A stretch of DNA of 64,000 nt from positions 12,356,001 to 12,420,000 of the forward strand of contig NC_060250.1 in NCBI RefSeq assembly GCF_921293095.1, in the 5' to 3' direction. This document shows, piece by piece, positions 13,130 through 28,734 of the stretch. The notes under the pieces are model-generated. The model saw only the letters and a list, made by a program, of their open reading frames with translations, made no database searches and was not told the origin of the DNA. Source of the DNA: Ischnura elegans (Eukaryota; Arthropoda; Insecta; Odonata; Coenagrionidae). How positions within the stretch are numbered: the stretch's first letter is position 1; each line of letters begins with the position of its first letter. The position numbers and the translations under genes were made by a program.

Positions 13130-14175
13130 TATTTATTTATTTATTTATTAAATTATTCAAACACAGCCATAATGGCCTTTACATTGAATACAAAACATAA
13201 AATCTGCAGCTTTAACAAATACAAACTATAAAAAAAACTATAAAAAGGATATAAAAAAGAAAAAAAAGGGATTCAGTAGATGGCTTTTCGAAGTTGCCTC
13301 TTGAATAATCTTATGGGCATTGAAAGATCCAGGGAAGGGTGAGTACTCGAAATGGAATTGAAGGAGGTAGGGAGTCTGTAAAAAAGTGATCTCTGAGAGA
13401 GAGAAAGATGGAATTTAGGTTGGTGTAGTAGGTGGTTATTACGGACGGAGCGGGTGGGAATGTGGAGTGAAAAGAAAGGCAGCATATCTGAAGATCGGAA
13501 GGAAATATCGTGGAAATTCCTTCGGGAGGATAGTGGGACCAATGATAGGGCAGACATTACTTCAGAGCGAGAAGAATTACGGAGGTGAGGTACACGGTGT
13601 CGGACTATTGAAATAAAGAAATTAACTGGGCGTTCAAGAATTTTAAGGTTGGAGGGGCTGGCAGTGGAGTAAATAACGGAGCAGTACTCGAGGATTGGGA
13701 GAACGCAACCGGTGAAAATAGCTCTCATGGTGATTGGATCAGTAACAGAAGTGAGTCGTTAAAGAACACCCACGACTGACATGGCCTTGGTTTTCATTTT
13801 ATTTAGGTGAGGAAGAAAAGTTAGTTTGGGGTCGAAAGTAACACCCAGGTCATTGATGGTGGACTCTATGGGAACAATTTCATTAAAAATAGTATATTTA
13901 TGAGGATTGAGGGTGCGTTTTAAAGAAAAGGGTATGTATTTTGATTTGCTTGTATTAATTTTGAGTTGCCACTGAAGGCACCAGGCCTCGAGGGAATGAA
14001 GGGAAGACTGCAAAGACTGAGAGTCAGAAGTATTCTCAACTCTTTTGAATATTTTACAGTCATCTGCAAAGAGGAGAATTCCACATGCGTTAGAAAGTGC
14101 ACAGCTCGTAATATCGTCAATGAAGAGGGAAAAGAGAAGAGGTCCGAGAACACTGCCTTGGGGGACGCCTGAAAG
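13130..14175 (-). mobile_element. CR1/Jockey-type LINE, 3' part
   Basis: The minus strand encodes the reverse transcriptase from GVPQGSVLGPLLFSLFIDDI (about 14172) through LLFADDCKIF (about 14070) and LEAWCLQWQLKINTSKSK to about 13759. After a frame change at 13759-13728 follows the C-terminal thumb region, VLPILEYCSVIYSTASP, to a stop at about 13273. The 3' end is a (TAAA)n tail, seen as TTTATTTATTTA at 13130-13148 on the plus strand. Everything upstream of the palm domain is missing, the usual 5' truncation of target-primed insertion. The VPQGSVLGPLLF plus FADD pattern points to the CR1/Jockey group. Confidence 0.87.
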
Positions 14176-14602
14176 GATGGGGGTGCTTGGAGACTTAGCA
14201 TGGGCTTAGATTGTATTTCACAATCCACCAACTGTGAATCATTGAAGAAGGCCTAACAAGATGTGCAAAGGAAAAATCATAAGATGCATTGTGTGGCACA
14301 ATGATTGCTCTGTTATCTGGCTCAACCTTCAGTGACCTATGGCCTTTGTATAATAATTGACAGTCAACTAGAGGGGAATTTGAATCATCATCATTGTCTT
14401 TGGTTCCCTCGGGTAATGTTAACTGCAAGTATAGAAAAAGTGTCAAGAGGACATGTGCCACGGAGTGGGTGGGCTCCTTGGCAGTTGTACAGCAGGTAGT
14501 TGCCAAAACGGAAAATAATTTTAGGGCTGGGGGGGGGGGGGGGCAGAGAAAAACAACACCACTTATGCTGCAGATTTAGCTGTTTCTTCTGTTAATCCTT
14601 AA
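14176..14602. other. Intergenic stretch with a poly-G run
   Basis: No gene recognised. It contains a run of 15 G (14529-14543) immediately before CAGAG. Runs like this also occur inside the hAT MITE copy near 57830. Confidence 0.5.
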
Positions 14603-16581
14603 CCCTTCAGCTGTGATACCTAGATCGCAAGTCTCCCACTGGTGGAAAAAAATTAGCCAATGAGGCCAGATCCTTTTTTCTGCCAGAAGGGGCAGAGCAG
14701 GTATATAAACCTAGTAATGCCTTCCCAGCCCTTCTCTTGAGGGCCTGCAGAGAGGATCCCAACAACTTAGGGAAAATTGGTGGAATATCTGGTGAATAGG
14801 TGAAAAATTTTCATGGGCCAAAATCTACAAAACAAATATTTCATGAAGTTCGTTAGCAATTTTCTACTTGACTTGTAACCAAACACCAAGGCAATTGGTT
14901 GATATTGACCCACACTGATTATAATCCTTCCATTCTCCTATCCAGTCTCCATAGTGCAATGGGAGGATAATAGGACAGCCTAGATCCTCAAAGGATTGGA
15001 ATACGACTGCTTACAAGCTAAGAAGGTAATAGACTGTTTATTTTCTCTTTGTGGGTGAGTTGATGTGGCTAAAGTGACGGTGAGGGGAGGGAAAGTTTCT
15101 TGACACGTGACTTTCCATTTGCCAATCAACAGACAGTAGGCGTAGCCTAGCACTTCGGAAATTCAGTCACTTGTGTAAACACCTCCATTGTGTAAACATC
15201 GTGAATCTGCTTGTGGAGCAGTGTTGCCAAACCTCATGCGTTCTCTAGCATGGGCCTCACAGACCTCAACGACTTAATCATAAATACTTTGGTACCCCAT
15301 TATTGTATTGAATTGTTCGTGCTTGTACCTTTTCCTCTCGCCCCTTAGTGTTGCACAACCGCTTGCCGGGGTCACACACGTTTGTCAGAGGTTAGTGAAA
15401 AACAAATACATATTACATGAGGTTCGTTGAGTCTGAGAGACCCATGCTAGGTGATTATGTGATTTTTCTTAAATTATTTATTTGTCATTTTTTTAAAGTT
15501 AAGAATGGCTCCAATTGATGATTCTATTGCAAATTAGTTGGAGAACAATCTGTCAGTTGATGAAAACCTACCTAACGACAAATAGCTATATGGAGTCTGA
15601 TATTGGGCTAGATCATGTTTGGGGAGAGAGTTTTGAGGTCAATTCTGTTTGCAAAGAGAGAACTTTGCTGAGCAATAAACAGAATTTATCATCCCACGAT
15701 ATTTTTTCCTCAAATTTAATTCAAGACAAAGAGTTTTCATCTGAAGATAAAATAACCTTTATCTTGCATTCGAAGGAGACCAAGGAGGAAGTGTTATTTC
15801 AGCAAGATTTGCTTTCATAGGTTATCAGTCTCACAGTATTCACAATAAAGGACTTTTACAGCATCATATAAAAGGACAAAAGATTGAAAGCGGGTTAAAG
15901 TTTTTGAAGAAACAGTCCCGAACAGTTGACGAGACTACATGAAACGTCGTGAAAGCAATGTGAAATTGCAGCGTGATATACGGATTGATATACTACGCAT
16001 CCTCCATAGAGACTTGACCACTCTATCAGGAGGTCCAAGAAGCAGTAATGCAGATGAAAGGTTGGTGGTCCACAAAAACTGTTGCACAATACAGTAAGAG
16101 CCGCAAAATATAATACATGTGTTTCGAATTCAAAGCAGCAATACGCCTCAAATACTCAAAAAAGCTGTGTTTTCATTGCCATGAAAACTCTAAGTTAATA
16201 GTTTGCAATTTCGTTGAGTTTTTAATTTTATTTAAAATTTAATATTTTTTCTAAGTTCATTGTTCATTAAATATTGTAACAAAGTCACAAAGAAATTTCT
16301 ATACTACGCGATAAGTTTTTTTAATTTAATTTTTCAAAGATGTGCGTGTATAAGCTTAAAATACCAGTTATTTACACTTAAAAGAGATTAGGCAAAAAAT
16401 AAAGTCCGTTTTCATGTTTCTTAATTTTTAGTACATAGTTTCATATGCTCCAAAACCGACTATTGATTAAAAACCAAATCTTTCTGCGAGCATTTTAGAG
16501 AATTGCATTATTTTATTCTGAGGTCTGACAGACCCAAGGTAGGTGGTTGTGTGACAAAAATATTCGCCAGGTGGTTGAGGG
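14603..16581 (+). mobile_element. Degenerate piggyBac-like transposon
   Basis: The segment starts CCCTTCAGCTG after TTAA (14599-14602) and ends GGTTGAGGG before TTAA (16582-16585), the target and terminal pattern of piggyBac elements. Coding traces on the plus strand fit the end of a piggyBac transposase: LTTLSGGPRSSNADERL at about 16015-16065, then LKYSKKLCFHCHENSKLIVC at about 16150-16210, a degraded version of the C-terminal cysteine zinc ribbon. About 100 codons are open at 15515-15820. The terminal repeats match only over a few bases, so either this copy is old or its boundaries belong to two elements. Confidence 0.5.
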
Positions 16582-16585
16582 TTAA

Positions 16586-17064
16586 GCATGCCTTTCACCA
16601 ACAGTGCCACATTGAGCGTGGTAGCTGGCAATGTCATGGGCTTCTGAGAAGGGATTATCCTCAACACCTTCCGAATGAGTAGGTATTTTGTCTCGGCACT
16701 GGGCCCAAAATAACTGTGGTCACACATGACTCGCATGTTTTCAGCTACAAACTAGGGCTGCTGTGTGCATTTGGCAACATGAGTTCGCTTTTGATCTCTC
16801 TCTCTCTCGGTACTACCCCTACCCATCAGCGAAAACCTCGGAGTGTGTCCGGGCTCTCACGAAGGCTCACCCACAAAACATAAAATGAACAGATAATAGT
16901 TGGGTGAGAGAGGGGAGATACTGATTGTTCCATTCATAAAAAAAATTGGGCTAAAAAAATAAGGTAGGCATGGGAGAGCAGGTTAGAAAAGACAGAAGAA
17001 CATTCTAGCATGTATTTTCTCTAGTCTGTCTTGCCACCAAATAAGTAAATACGAAGTCAACACA
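16586..17064. other. Intergenic, no gene seen
   Basis: AT-rich sequence with a short (TC)n run near 16796-16808. No exon or repeat recognised. Confidence 0.5.
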
Positions 17065-17065
17065 T

Positions 17066-18081
17066 TGGGGGCGGATTTATGGGAGGGAGTGGTCATGACC
17101 CATCCCCATATTTTATCAAAAATTCTTAATTTTTACAAGTTCAAGTCAAATTTACAAGTCCCAAACATGAGGAAAGTTTGTATTGTATTTATCGTGAATG
17201 GTAACAACCCCTACTTGAGGAGGGAATTTCAGTTCATGGGATTTGATTTGTGGCAATGATTTGGTTCTTAAATCGTTATAATGAACCAAATGATCCGTGT
17301 GAATCTCAAATCCATGTGAATCGGTTACTAGCATTTCAAATATTAAGAGAGGTAACTATTCCTACTGATTATTATTTTTTATTTTAATGTCATGTTTAAT
17401 AAATTGTTTTCAGGTTTTAAAACCTCTTCAATTTGTCTGAATATTATGCTACACAAAAATAGTAGTCCACCCTAAATTTATTGTGAAATGCATTTAATGT
17501 AAATAATCCCAAAACAAAGTTCAATCAGTCAGATTATAGAAAATTTATAACTGTTCCATCGCATGCAACTATTTCATAAATAATATTACACTTATTAAAA
17601 GATTTAACTGTGAGAACAAGGAATTCATTTTAATTCCATCTTAAAAATCTCTATACCTCAAGAATTTTCATTTCACTGCTATTTTCAGAATACTTGTAGA
17701 ATTGATTACTCTGTGATAAAGATTTTATCATAGAAGAAAAGTTCAACAAAATTAGCAATCAGCATACCTACTTGTCAAGTCAATGGTAGTAAAGGAGAAG
17801 AGTTCATTTTTATTACCAATCTATATAGCTGTTACTCATAATAATGATAATTAACTGCCTTTCGTGGGTAGCATCAACACAGGCAAGCCCAATTCTAATT
17901 GTCTTATTGAGTGGTTTGGCTTTGAATCTTCTACATAAATAGTTCATTTCGAACGGTTCATTCACGAACGACACAATTCTACTCCCTACCTTAAAAATGC
18001 TCCTCTCTCCCAGGGGGTATTCCATACTCCCTGGACCAAAGTCATGACCCCCCCTGGCAAATTTGATGCTGAATCCACCCC
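17066..18081. mobile_element. Possible 1-kb terminal-inverted-repeat element
   Basis: The left end TTGGGGGCGGATTTATGG (17066) is mirrored at the right end, whose reverse complement starts TTGGGGTGGATTCAGC. Both ends are followed a few tens of bases inward by GGTCATGAC. The repeat is interrupted and no target duplication was identified, so this is tentative. No coding capacity inside. Confidence 0.35.
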
Positions 18082-19230
18082 AAGATATAGTTAGGAATAA
18101 CATAATTTTTCAGGAGATGGTAGGCAAGCAATCCTATCTTCTGTTTACTACTTCCTCAGGGCTTTGGTTGAGAAGAAATTCAAAGATTGTTCATTAGTAA
18201 AGAGAGGAAAGTGTGAAATTATACATGCACCACACTAAGGATTTAAAAGTCTGGCTGATGAGAATTTGTGGAAGATTAATCTGGGGGAGAGTTGAAACAC
18301 TTACATGTGCAATGCCTCCTCATAATGCTTCAACAAGGTTCAGTTCTCATCAAGTTACACTAATTTCGTATCCACGCAGAAGTCCCACCATTAGTTAATT
18401 AATAAGTTGTTAAAAATAAAAGGGAAACTATAAGGAGATTTCATCTTATAGAACGATTCTCCTTGACCTTTGATAAGTTAGGAAACTATTTCTTGGAGTA
18501 TAGGCCTTTTAATTATTATTTTTAATAATCTATGACCAAGGTAACTGAACTTTTATCGTTCCATTTTCAACGTTTTCATGCAAAGCTCAAATGGTTACCA
18601 AAATGTTAAGCCAAAGGTCAGTTTCCAAAAATACAAACTTTTAGTACGGGACTGGATTTAATGTTAGGTCGCCGGATTCATTACACTGAATTCTATTAAC
18701 TCCAAAGGCTAATCTGTCCATAGTACTAAATATAAAGAACATAGTTGTTGGCAAGGTTTTAAGAAAAGGAGACTGCTGCTCCCAAACACAACGATTTATT
18801 TTAAGCACCTGTTCACAACTAACATAAACAACTCTTAGCATGATGGCATTTAAAATGGAATAATAAGGTTCAGAAATTTTTGCCTCGTATGATTTTTAAT
18901 TAGAAAAAAATTAAAGACTAACATTCCAAGATATAATCTACAACCTTAAATGAGTAGTGTAAGTCCTTATACACTCTAAATTCAGAGTCATAACTAAGAG
19001 AGGCAGGGCAGCTGCCCCCTCATTGAAAATAACGTAGCATTAAATACTGAATATGCAGAGCAGGGTCAAACATTTACCTACTCACCAGGAGAGAAACCTT
19101 ATGTGCACCTCAATAGGGAACTGAAAGCATGGAAGGTAGAACTTCCTGAAAGATGATGTCTACTAAAATTGGTGCAAGTCATGTAAAATTTTAGGTTTTC
19201 CCGGCATATACATCTATTGATCAAAAATTT
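18082..19230. other. Intergenic, no gene seen
   Basis: AT-rich intergenic DNA. Short open frames have no recognisable domain, splice context or codon signal. Confidence 0.5.
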
Positions 19231-20008
19231 CTCGGGACTCCCACCGGGTGTGGTATTGGGGTAATTCTAGGTGAAAGTCATATTTACTATTGAGAGCATC
19301 GTAACCTGGAAATGCTAACCGTCACAGCCTAAATTCCATTGCTTCAGACATATCCATTCATTCATACATCACATCAGAACACAAAATAAGGGCATGACAT
19401 TTTTTCAAACAAAAATGAGGGCTTCTACAAAAAGAGTAAACTTTATTGCAGATTTATGACCTGACTCAAAGAATCTTTCTTGACTAATTGTAAGAAATTC
19501 ATGGTTAAATAAAAAACACAGTACTGTTCCACAACCTTATAATTTTGCAGTCTACTAGTTTCAATGTTACAACGTCATTATCAAGACAAGAGTCTTGATA
19601 ATGACGTTGTAACGTTGAGTCTCGGGACTCCCACCGGGTGTGGTATTGGGGTAATTCTAGGTGAAAGTCATATTTACTATTGAGAGCATCGTAACCTGGA
19701 AATGCTAACCGTCACAGCCTAAATTCCATTGCTTCAGACATATCCATTCATTCATACATCACATCAGAACACAAAATAAGGGCATGACATTTTTTCAAAC
19801 AAAAATGAGGGCTTCTACAAAAAGAGTAAACTTTATTGCAGATTTATGACCTGACTCAAAGAATCTTTCTTGACTAATTGTAAGAAATTCATGGTTAAAT
19901 AAAAAACACAGTACTGTTCCACAACCTTATAATTTTGCAGTCTACTAGTTTCAACGTTACAACGTCATTATCAAGACAAGAGTCTTGATAATGACGTTGT
20001 AACGTTGA
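19231..20008. repeat. 390-bp tandem duplication
   Basis: CTCGGGACTCCCACCGGGTG begins at 19231 and again at 19621. The intervening 390-bp unit repeats with, by eye, one difference (TCAATGTTAC against TCAACGTTAC) through TAATGACGTTGTAACGTTGA. The first copy ends in the beginning of the palindrome found complete at the end of the second. Near identity means a very recent duplication or an assembly artefact. Confidence 0.95.
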
Positions 20009-20072
20009 AACTAGTAGACTGCAAAATTATAAGGTTGTGGAACAGTACTGTGTTTTTTATTTAACCATGAAT
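19887..20072. repeat. Large perfect palindrome, 91-bp arms
   Basis: The left arm 19887-19977 and right arm 19982-20072 are exact reverse complements around a 4-base spacer, AAGA. The arms include GTACTGTTCCACAACCTTAT on the left and its complement on the right. It closes the second unit of the 390-bp tandem repeat. The overall form resembles a foldback transposon end or a template-switch product. No protein-coding content. Confidence 0.95.
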
Positions 20073-22200
20073 ATCTCATCGTTCCACCAAGTAACGCCTA
20101 AATCTGTTGATTATAATTGTAAGAACTAATAACGGCAGATAAAAAAACACACTCTGGCTAGGAGAACAAACATAAACTACACCGGTAGCCATATCCAAAC
20201 AATTCATACATGTAGGAAAGTTGGTTGAAATACTATTTATCTTTTGGAGATTGAAAAGTGAGAAAGAGTTCATTATGCCCCACCTTCATTATTCATGTGT
20301 ATGTACTATGTACCTATACATCAGTTTCACACAAAAATAGAGAAGGTTGAGATTTATGCTGTTATTTTATTACTGGTGACCATGCAAACTTAAGCGCAGC
20401 ACCCCTAGCACTTATCATGTTGGGATCCACTCTATAAGAAAAACAACTACTAGGGAACCAACTAAGATGGTTTGGGTGAAACAATGTCCAATAAATGATT
20501 GTGTTGAAGCTTTACAGGGGAAATTCATGAAACACTAGGCCTTTTTAAAACTGAATGTTTTACATAAATTGACACTTGAATAAAGTTTGATGCTGGGGTC
20601 TGATGACATATGTTTAACAGTATATACTGTTAAGCATAGGCCAGTGAAGGTTACTTTACGACACTGAGATCGATGAGGAATGCGTGAAATCCAGAGATCA
20701 TAAGACTTAAACAAAAATTAACTTCGTTTCGTTTCCTCCTTCCCGCCGAGTTCAGGATGAGGTGGGAAGCATTATACAAGGCCGGCGGGGTTACTCACGT
20801 TAATTCTGTGAAATGATGCTACCACAATGACAGGGAGCGGAATATGTAACATGCCGACACCCGGCCAAAACTATCAGCGACAACAACTTTGCATTCTGAT
20901 ACTTCCAAAAAGGAAAGTCAGGGGAACTATGGCGACAAACGGTTTCCTATTTCCAATATTACATATTTTTATAAGGCATGCGCAATGCAGAGATGTAATC
21001 GTGAATGTTCTAGGCGGCATCGAAAGTAGGTCATTATATCCATAAAATGGATGCAGTTTTTCTTGAGAGTGTAGTGAATTCTCATCATTCCACATGATAG
21101 GTAGCGTAAAATCAACTGACGAAACGTAGATTTTAAAATTTAATATGCACGGCAAGAAGCCAATGTGCCTTAGAAATGGTTCCAGAATAATCCAGAAGAC
21201 CGATATGATGGAAAAAATCAAGTTATGGCCAAGAAACCTTACACAAAGGGATATCACGAAGCAAAATCAAAACGTACAATTTAATTGTACACGCAATGGC
21301 CACTGTCAGCCATCAAAATCAATCGAGATTTTGCCCAATCCCGCAAATATGAAATACATCACGAATGCACATGTAACACGCATCTAAATCATGGAAAATT
21401 GGGAATCCTCTCAACGATAGATAGCCCAATAAGCATGCAGAGAAGTAACCATAAAAAACAGCACACTTTTTTATGAAACCGGTGGATCACACCCTGTGAG
21501 GGATAAGCATGGCCTTCCGAGAACTCTTCTGTTAAAAGAGAGGAATATCACGAATTATGTTGGGAATGATAAGAAGTGAAATTTCAATACTCCACAGTAG
21601 CTATCTTCTACTGACACACATTTAGTTTACTCTCAAATCATCGAAGAGCTAATAGAGACTGATGAGAAAGGAGACAGTAATCTGGTGATTATCCGAAAAA
21701 ATATAACTAATAATGTTAATGTTCATCGGATAGATACATTTACTTAGTTATATTTTCATGTTTTAAGTCAGAAAAGCATAACTTGAGAAGAAAATTGACA
21801 CCCCAAAAAGGGTCCGAGTTAGTCGCGAAAAAAGCACGACTAAATTAAACATACATGTTCTTAATTACCTGATACATTTCTTAGTCGGCAACATTCATCA
21901 AATTAAAATACAGGGCATGATAGCCGTCACTAAAAAAGCATTTAGTCGTTAAAATCGTTGAAAGTGAAGGCACAAATTAAACATGTCTTTTCACACAAAA
22001 TTAGCCAAGAATTCCTCACTTGAAAGCCCGGATATTTTTCTGAAATGCTCATTCAGATTTTCCGATTCACTTAATGACACGCTAAACTCTTCATTTGTGT
22101 TATAATTGCAATAAAGAATTGAAAATTAAACTCGTGTCATAAAAGTAAATTTGGCAACATTGTGAAGAGCGCACATGTCCACAAAATCCATAGCCGCCGC
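20073..22200. other. Intergenic region upstream of Hsp90
   Basis: No exon, SINE or transposon end could be supported. Small open frames (for example 20827-21045 and 21145-21387) lack any recognisable domain. Confidence 0.5.
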
Positions 22201-22206
22201 AACTCT

Positions 22207-22231
22207 GGAACTTTCGAGAAACTTCCAGAAA
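22207..22231 (+). promoter_or_regulatory. Distal heat-shock element, five perfect pentamers
   Basis: Five contiguous alternating nGAAn/nTTCn units read GGAAC TTTCG AGAAA CTTCC AGAAA, the binding pattern of trimeric heat-shock factor (HSF). They lie about 350 bases before the likely Hsp90 transcription start and predict strong heat induction. Confidence 0.9.
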
Positions 22232-22443
22232 GATTCGGTCAATACCGGAAGTTTAGAATATACGAGTGAACATAGCTGTTTTATACATTTAAAAAATTTA
22301 AATCTTGTAGTCATTTTCCTTTAAAGTTACAAAAAAACAATTAAAAAGTGATAAATAAGAGCTTTTATAATTTAAATATACCATTCAAGAAATTATATTG
22401 CTATTTTAACTTGTAAAGAAAATAGTCTTTAGGTTGAGAGCAA

Positions 22444-22503
22444 ATTCTGGAAGGTGGGAGGAGCCTAAACCGGAAGTGCAGACCAACTCAAGATTTCGAG
22501 AAA
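22444..22503 (+). promoter_or_regulatory. Proximal heat-shock elements
   Basis: Two nTTCnnGAAn pairs: ATTCTGGAAG at 22444-22453 and TTTCGAGAAA at 22494-22503. The second is about 20 bases upstream of the TATA-like box. With the distal array they form a split HSF-responsive promoter. Confidence 0.8.
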
Positions 22504-22519
22504 GATCGTCCCGCGAGCC

Positions 22520-22527
22520 TTTATACA
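22520..22527 (+). promoter_or_regulatory. TATA-like box of Hsp90
   Basis: TTTATACA sits just downstream of the proximal heat-shock element and about 40 bases before an initiator-like TTCAGCATT (22560-22568), where transcription probably starts. Confidence 0.65.
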
Positions 22528-22559
22528 TGAGCGAGGCCAGTTCCCGGTGTCATATTTGA

Positions 22560-22647
22560 TTCAGCATTCGCTGTGCTTGGTCGCTGGTGGATACTCCAGT
22601 GGTTCTGTGTTCCCTTGTTACGTTGTTGAGAGAGATATCTCATCAGA
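22560..22647 (+). other. Hsp90 5'UTR exon
   Basis: Non-coding first exon. The start is inferred from TATA spacing; the end is set by the donor GTAAGT at 22648. The following 117-base intron ends CCATTACAG at 22764, directly before the ATG. Insect Hsp83 genes typically have an intron in this place. Confidence 0.7.
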
Positions 22648-22764
22648 GTAAGTTGTATTTGAAGTTTGTATTTGTTTGTGTTATTATTGATGAGATTTAA
22701 TGGTTGGTTCTTGACAGCAGCAGAGGAATTGTAGATGGTTATAGGTGCTTTTCCTCCATTACAG

Positions 22765-25891
<3,127 letters not shown>

Positions 25892-26133
25892 GCTGTGTTA
25901 TGTGCTTAATGTGGACTACTTTTACAATTTCATCTTCATTTCTTTCATTCACATTCCTGTTCATTCATTGATCAGTATTTGCCCAGTTGGCCATTGTGTG
26001 GCCCGAGAAGTGGTGGGTACTAGTTGCCATTATTGTTTGAGTGAGTTGTCTGTGAATATGTTTAAGTGAAATTCTCAGTGAGACTTATTTAATTGCTGTT
26101 TATGACATATAATGTCTATTAAAGTTTCATCTT

Positions 26134-26139
26134 AATAAA
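26134..26139 (+). terminator. Hsp90 poly(A) signal
   Basis: AATAAA about 240 bases after the Hsp90 stop codon, followed by a TG-rich stretch (TATATATTGTGATTTTGTGTCC) expected of a cleavage region. Confidence 0.75.
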
Positions 26140-26159
26140 AGCGTTATTTATATATTGTG

Positions 26160-27065
26160 ATTTTGTGTCCATTAAGCATTGAAAAATTCTATCAGAGGTG
26201 TGACGTGTAGTGTGGGTGATTTATAGGAATCAAACTGGAGTGGGAATTTCTCTCTTGGAATTGTTCTTCATATAAGATGCAGTGGGAGGAGATGGCACGC
26301 ATTGGAGAATATTCTGCAAATTAATATTCCTTATTTCATCTGTAGCTACTGATACAGAGAGGTAAGGCTTCAAACTCCACACAAACTGTTCAGCTAGGTT
26401 TTGCCCTGTAGATGGATTACCTATCTTCAGTTAAAGATTGCAGAGTTATTGAGGAAATTGACTCATGAAGACAATTGGTAGAAAAGACTTACTCTACTGT
26501 AGCATTGCACTAATTTGAAAAGAGATTTCTACTTCAGTACATAACTTGATTGGACCATACTCAAACCCACTATTGCTGGGATGTGCACAGGATTTGCCTA
26601 CTTTAAGTACTTGGCTGTAGTATGTAATCAAGTAGTCTATCTCTTAATTGCAGAACTAATTTAATGCTCAAATTCAACATTGTGTTGATGAAACAAATAG
26701 CATCGACTGTACTTCTGAATCAAATCGTAGACGTTCATAGCTCTTCAACTCAGATTGTTATTCCTAGGTTTAATTTCCTATTCATTCAGAAGAGCATTCA
26801 ATGAAAATGTGTGCTCCATGGCATGTGATGCTATAGTAGGAAAAATTCCAAGTAATAAAGAGAATTTGAGCATTAACTACAAGATTGGTCAAAACTGCAT
26901 TCAAATGTCCCCTGAAATAATTCATCTGATCCTGAAGCAATTGTAAGTTGCCCAATTATGTTCTTCAGATACACGAATATTGAGATGAGGAGACATGAAT
27001 TGGCTTGGCTTGCTCATTGGGTTGAAAGGCTTCAGTGTAAACGGCTGGTGTCCTAACACCACCTA
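26160..27065. other. Intergenic, no gene seen
   Basis: Follows the Hsp90 3' end. A 63-codon frame at 26755-26946 has no recognisable feature. Confidence 0.5.
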
Positions 27066-27067
27066 CC

Positions 27068-27352
27068 AGTTTTGGGGGATAAAACCTCCCCAAGAGCTCT
27101 GAGAATTTTTTTTATTAAAATATTTTAATATGGCAAATTTTGTTACTAATATTAGGGCGACGGATGAATCACAGACAAAGCATCAAACTATTGACACATC
27201 CGTAACACTCACTATTTTGAGCCATTTCTCTTATTTAACTTCTTTGAGGGAGGGCCCCCGCACCTCCGGCTTATCCTTGCGGCTATTTTATACCCCCCAG
27301 TATTAGTTGTGCCTAAAACCCCCCCTAGCCTTAATTCCTGGCTGCACCCCTG
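27068..27352 (+). mobile_element. hAT-type MITE, copy 2 (5' end lost)
   Basis: Shares with copies 1 and 3 the internal order: a GGGGGATAAAACC-like start, GTTACTAATAT, ACTATTTTGAGCCATTTCTCTTA, CCAGTATTAGTTGTGCC and the end TTAATTCCTGGCTGCACCCCTG. The first 15-20 bases of the terminal repeat are missing or diverged, so no target duplication can be read. Confidence 0.75.
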
Positions 27353-28734
27353 CCCCCTACCACATACCTTTTAGGTGGCTAGCAGGGTATTATGCAGATG
27401 AATTCATATTACCTCATTTCTCGATGTATTCAATTTGCTAAAATATTTTAATCGAGTTCTAATCTCATCTCATAACACATTGAGAATATCAAAATCTACA
27501 AACCATACCCCAAAATGGCTTCTGGATATATAATGCTGCAAATACTGCTACTTACCAGGATGCAAACAAAATATTAGATAACTAGGACCAGATAAAAAGT
27601 GCATTAGCCTCGACTGGGATTCAACCCTGGATTTGGGTTTTGGCAAATAATTCCTCCTAAGATGAAAACTTATGTAACTTGGTAACGATTAATTGAATGA
27701 AGAAGAGATAGGGATTTGAAACCCCCTTGCATCACATTGAATGTTAGGGATCGTGTTCTTAATAATATACTAAGCTTAAAAGTAAAAATGTGCTAGAGGA
27801 ATGTGTAATGCAATGAAGGAAATTCAAGCAGCATACTTAATATCAAAATAAAGGAAGAAGATAAGGAATTTAAGGAAAATAAATGTAGTCTCATGAGAGT
27901 TTCTGAGGAAAAGTAGTATTTGATTTTTTTCAAACATCAACCATCAATAAAACACTCAGTCACATCTTGCATTTACTCTCCTTAGTGATAATGAATGTTC
28001 CCCTTGTGTTCTAAACCTAGAGGTTATATGCAGCGCAAGGAATAATTGAAATATAAAGGCTGATACGTGGGTCATTACTGAAGGCCAACAAGTGACATCA
28101 TGTTCACGTCTAATTTTTCACCTCACGAGAGAGGTTAAAGGGGAAGGGTTATCTGCAAATCACACTAGGAACTATCACAAACATAAGAATCTTGTGAAAA
28201 AGTACCTGATTGGATAATTTTGATGTCAATGAGCCAGCTTCTATGAATCAATATGAAGCCGTAAGATTTAGAATCTGGTGAGGACACAGGGGATTGTAAA
28301 TCGCATGCAACTAGAAATGGGGTCATTTACAATCAAATTTACAAATATTCTGCAGTCACCTGTGTGCACAAAAAATTGGAAAAAATGCAGACAGAAAACA
28401 GAGGAAATATTTTACTTGAAACTAAAAAGAAAATTACTCAGAAAAAATTTAAAACTACAATTAATGTCCATGCTTTTTTCCAATGGCTGGGCTACTACTT
28501 CAATGTAAGCAACATATTTCAGAGCGTTAACGAAAAATTCAAATTCCATGAACTTCTATAACCTCCTGCAAATCAAAATTTATCTTATCATATCTCTCTT
28601 GAGGCCTTGATGAATACCATCTTCTGATTGAGCGAATGTGTACTTGACATGAATGTTCAGGAAGCCAGGTAATCATTATTCTGTAGTAGGTACAGAGTGA
28701 ACAGTGCAAAATAAAACCATTTTAAGTTCTATAA
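27353..28734. other. Intergenic, one SINE-like B-box
   Basis: No gene recognised. At about 27610-27640 the minus strand carries AGGGTTGAATCCCAG, a tRNA B-box-like motif, probably a SINE remnant. The rest is AT-rich without a supported feature. Confidence 0.4.

Noticed and set aside
19982-20030. Hammerhead-ribozyme-like TTGATAATGACG...CGTTGAAAC
   Set aside because: Two departures from the invariant CTGATGA core and no clear third stem; more simply part of the palindrome.
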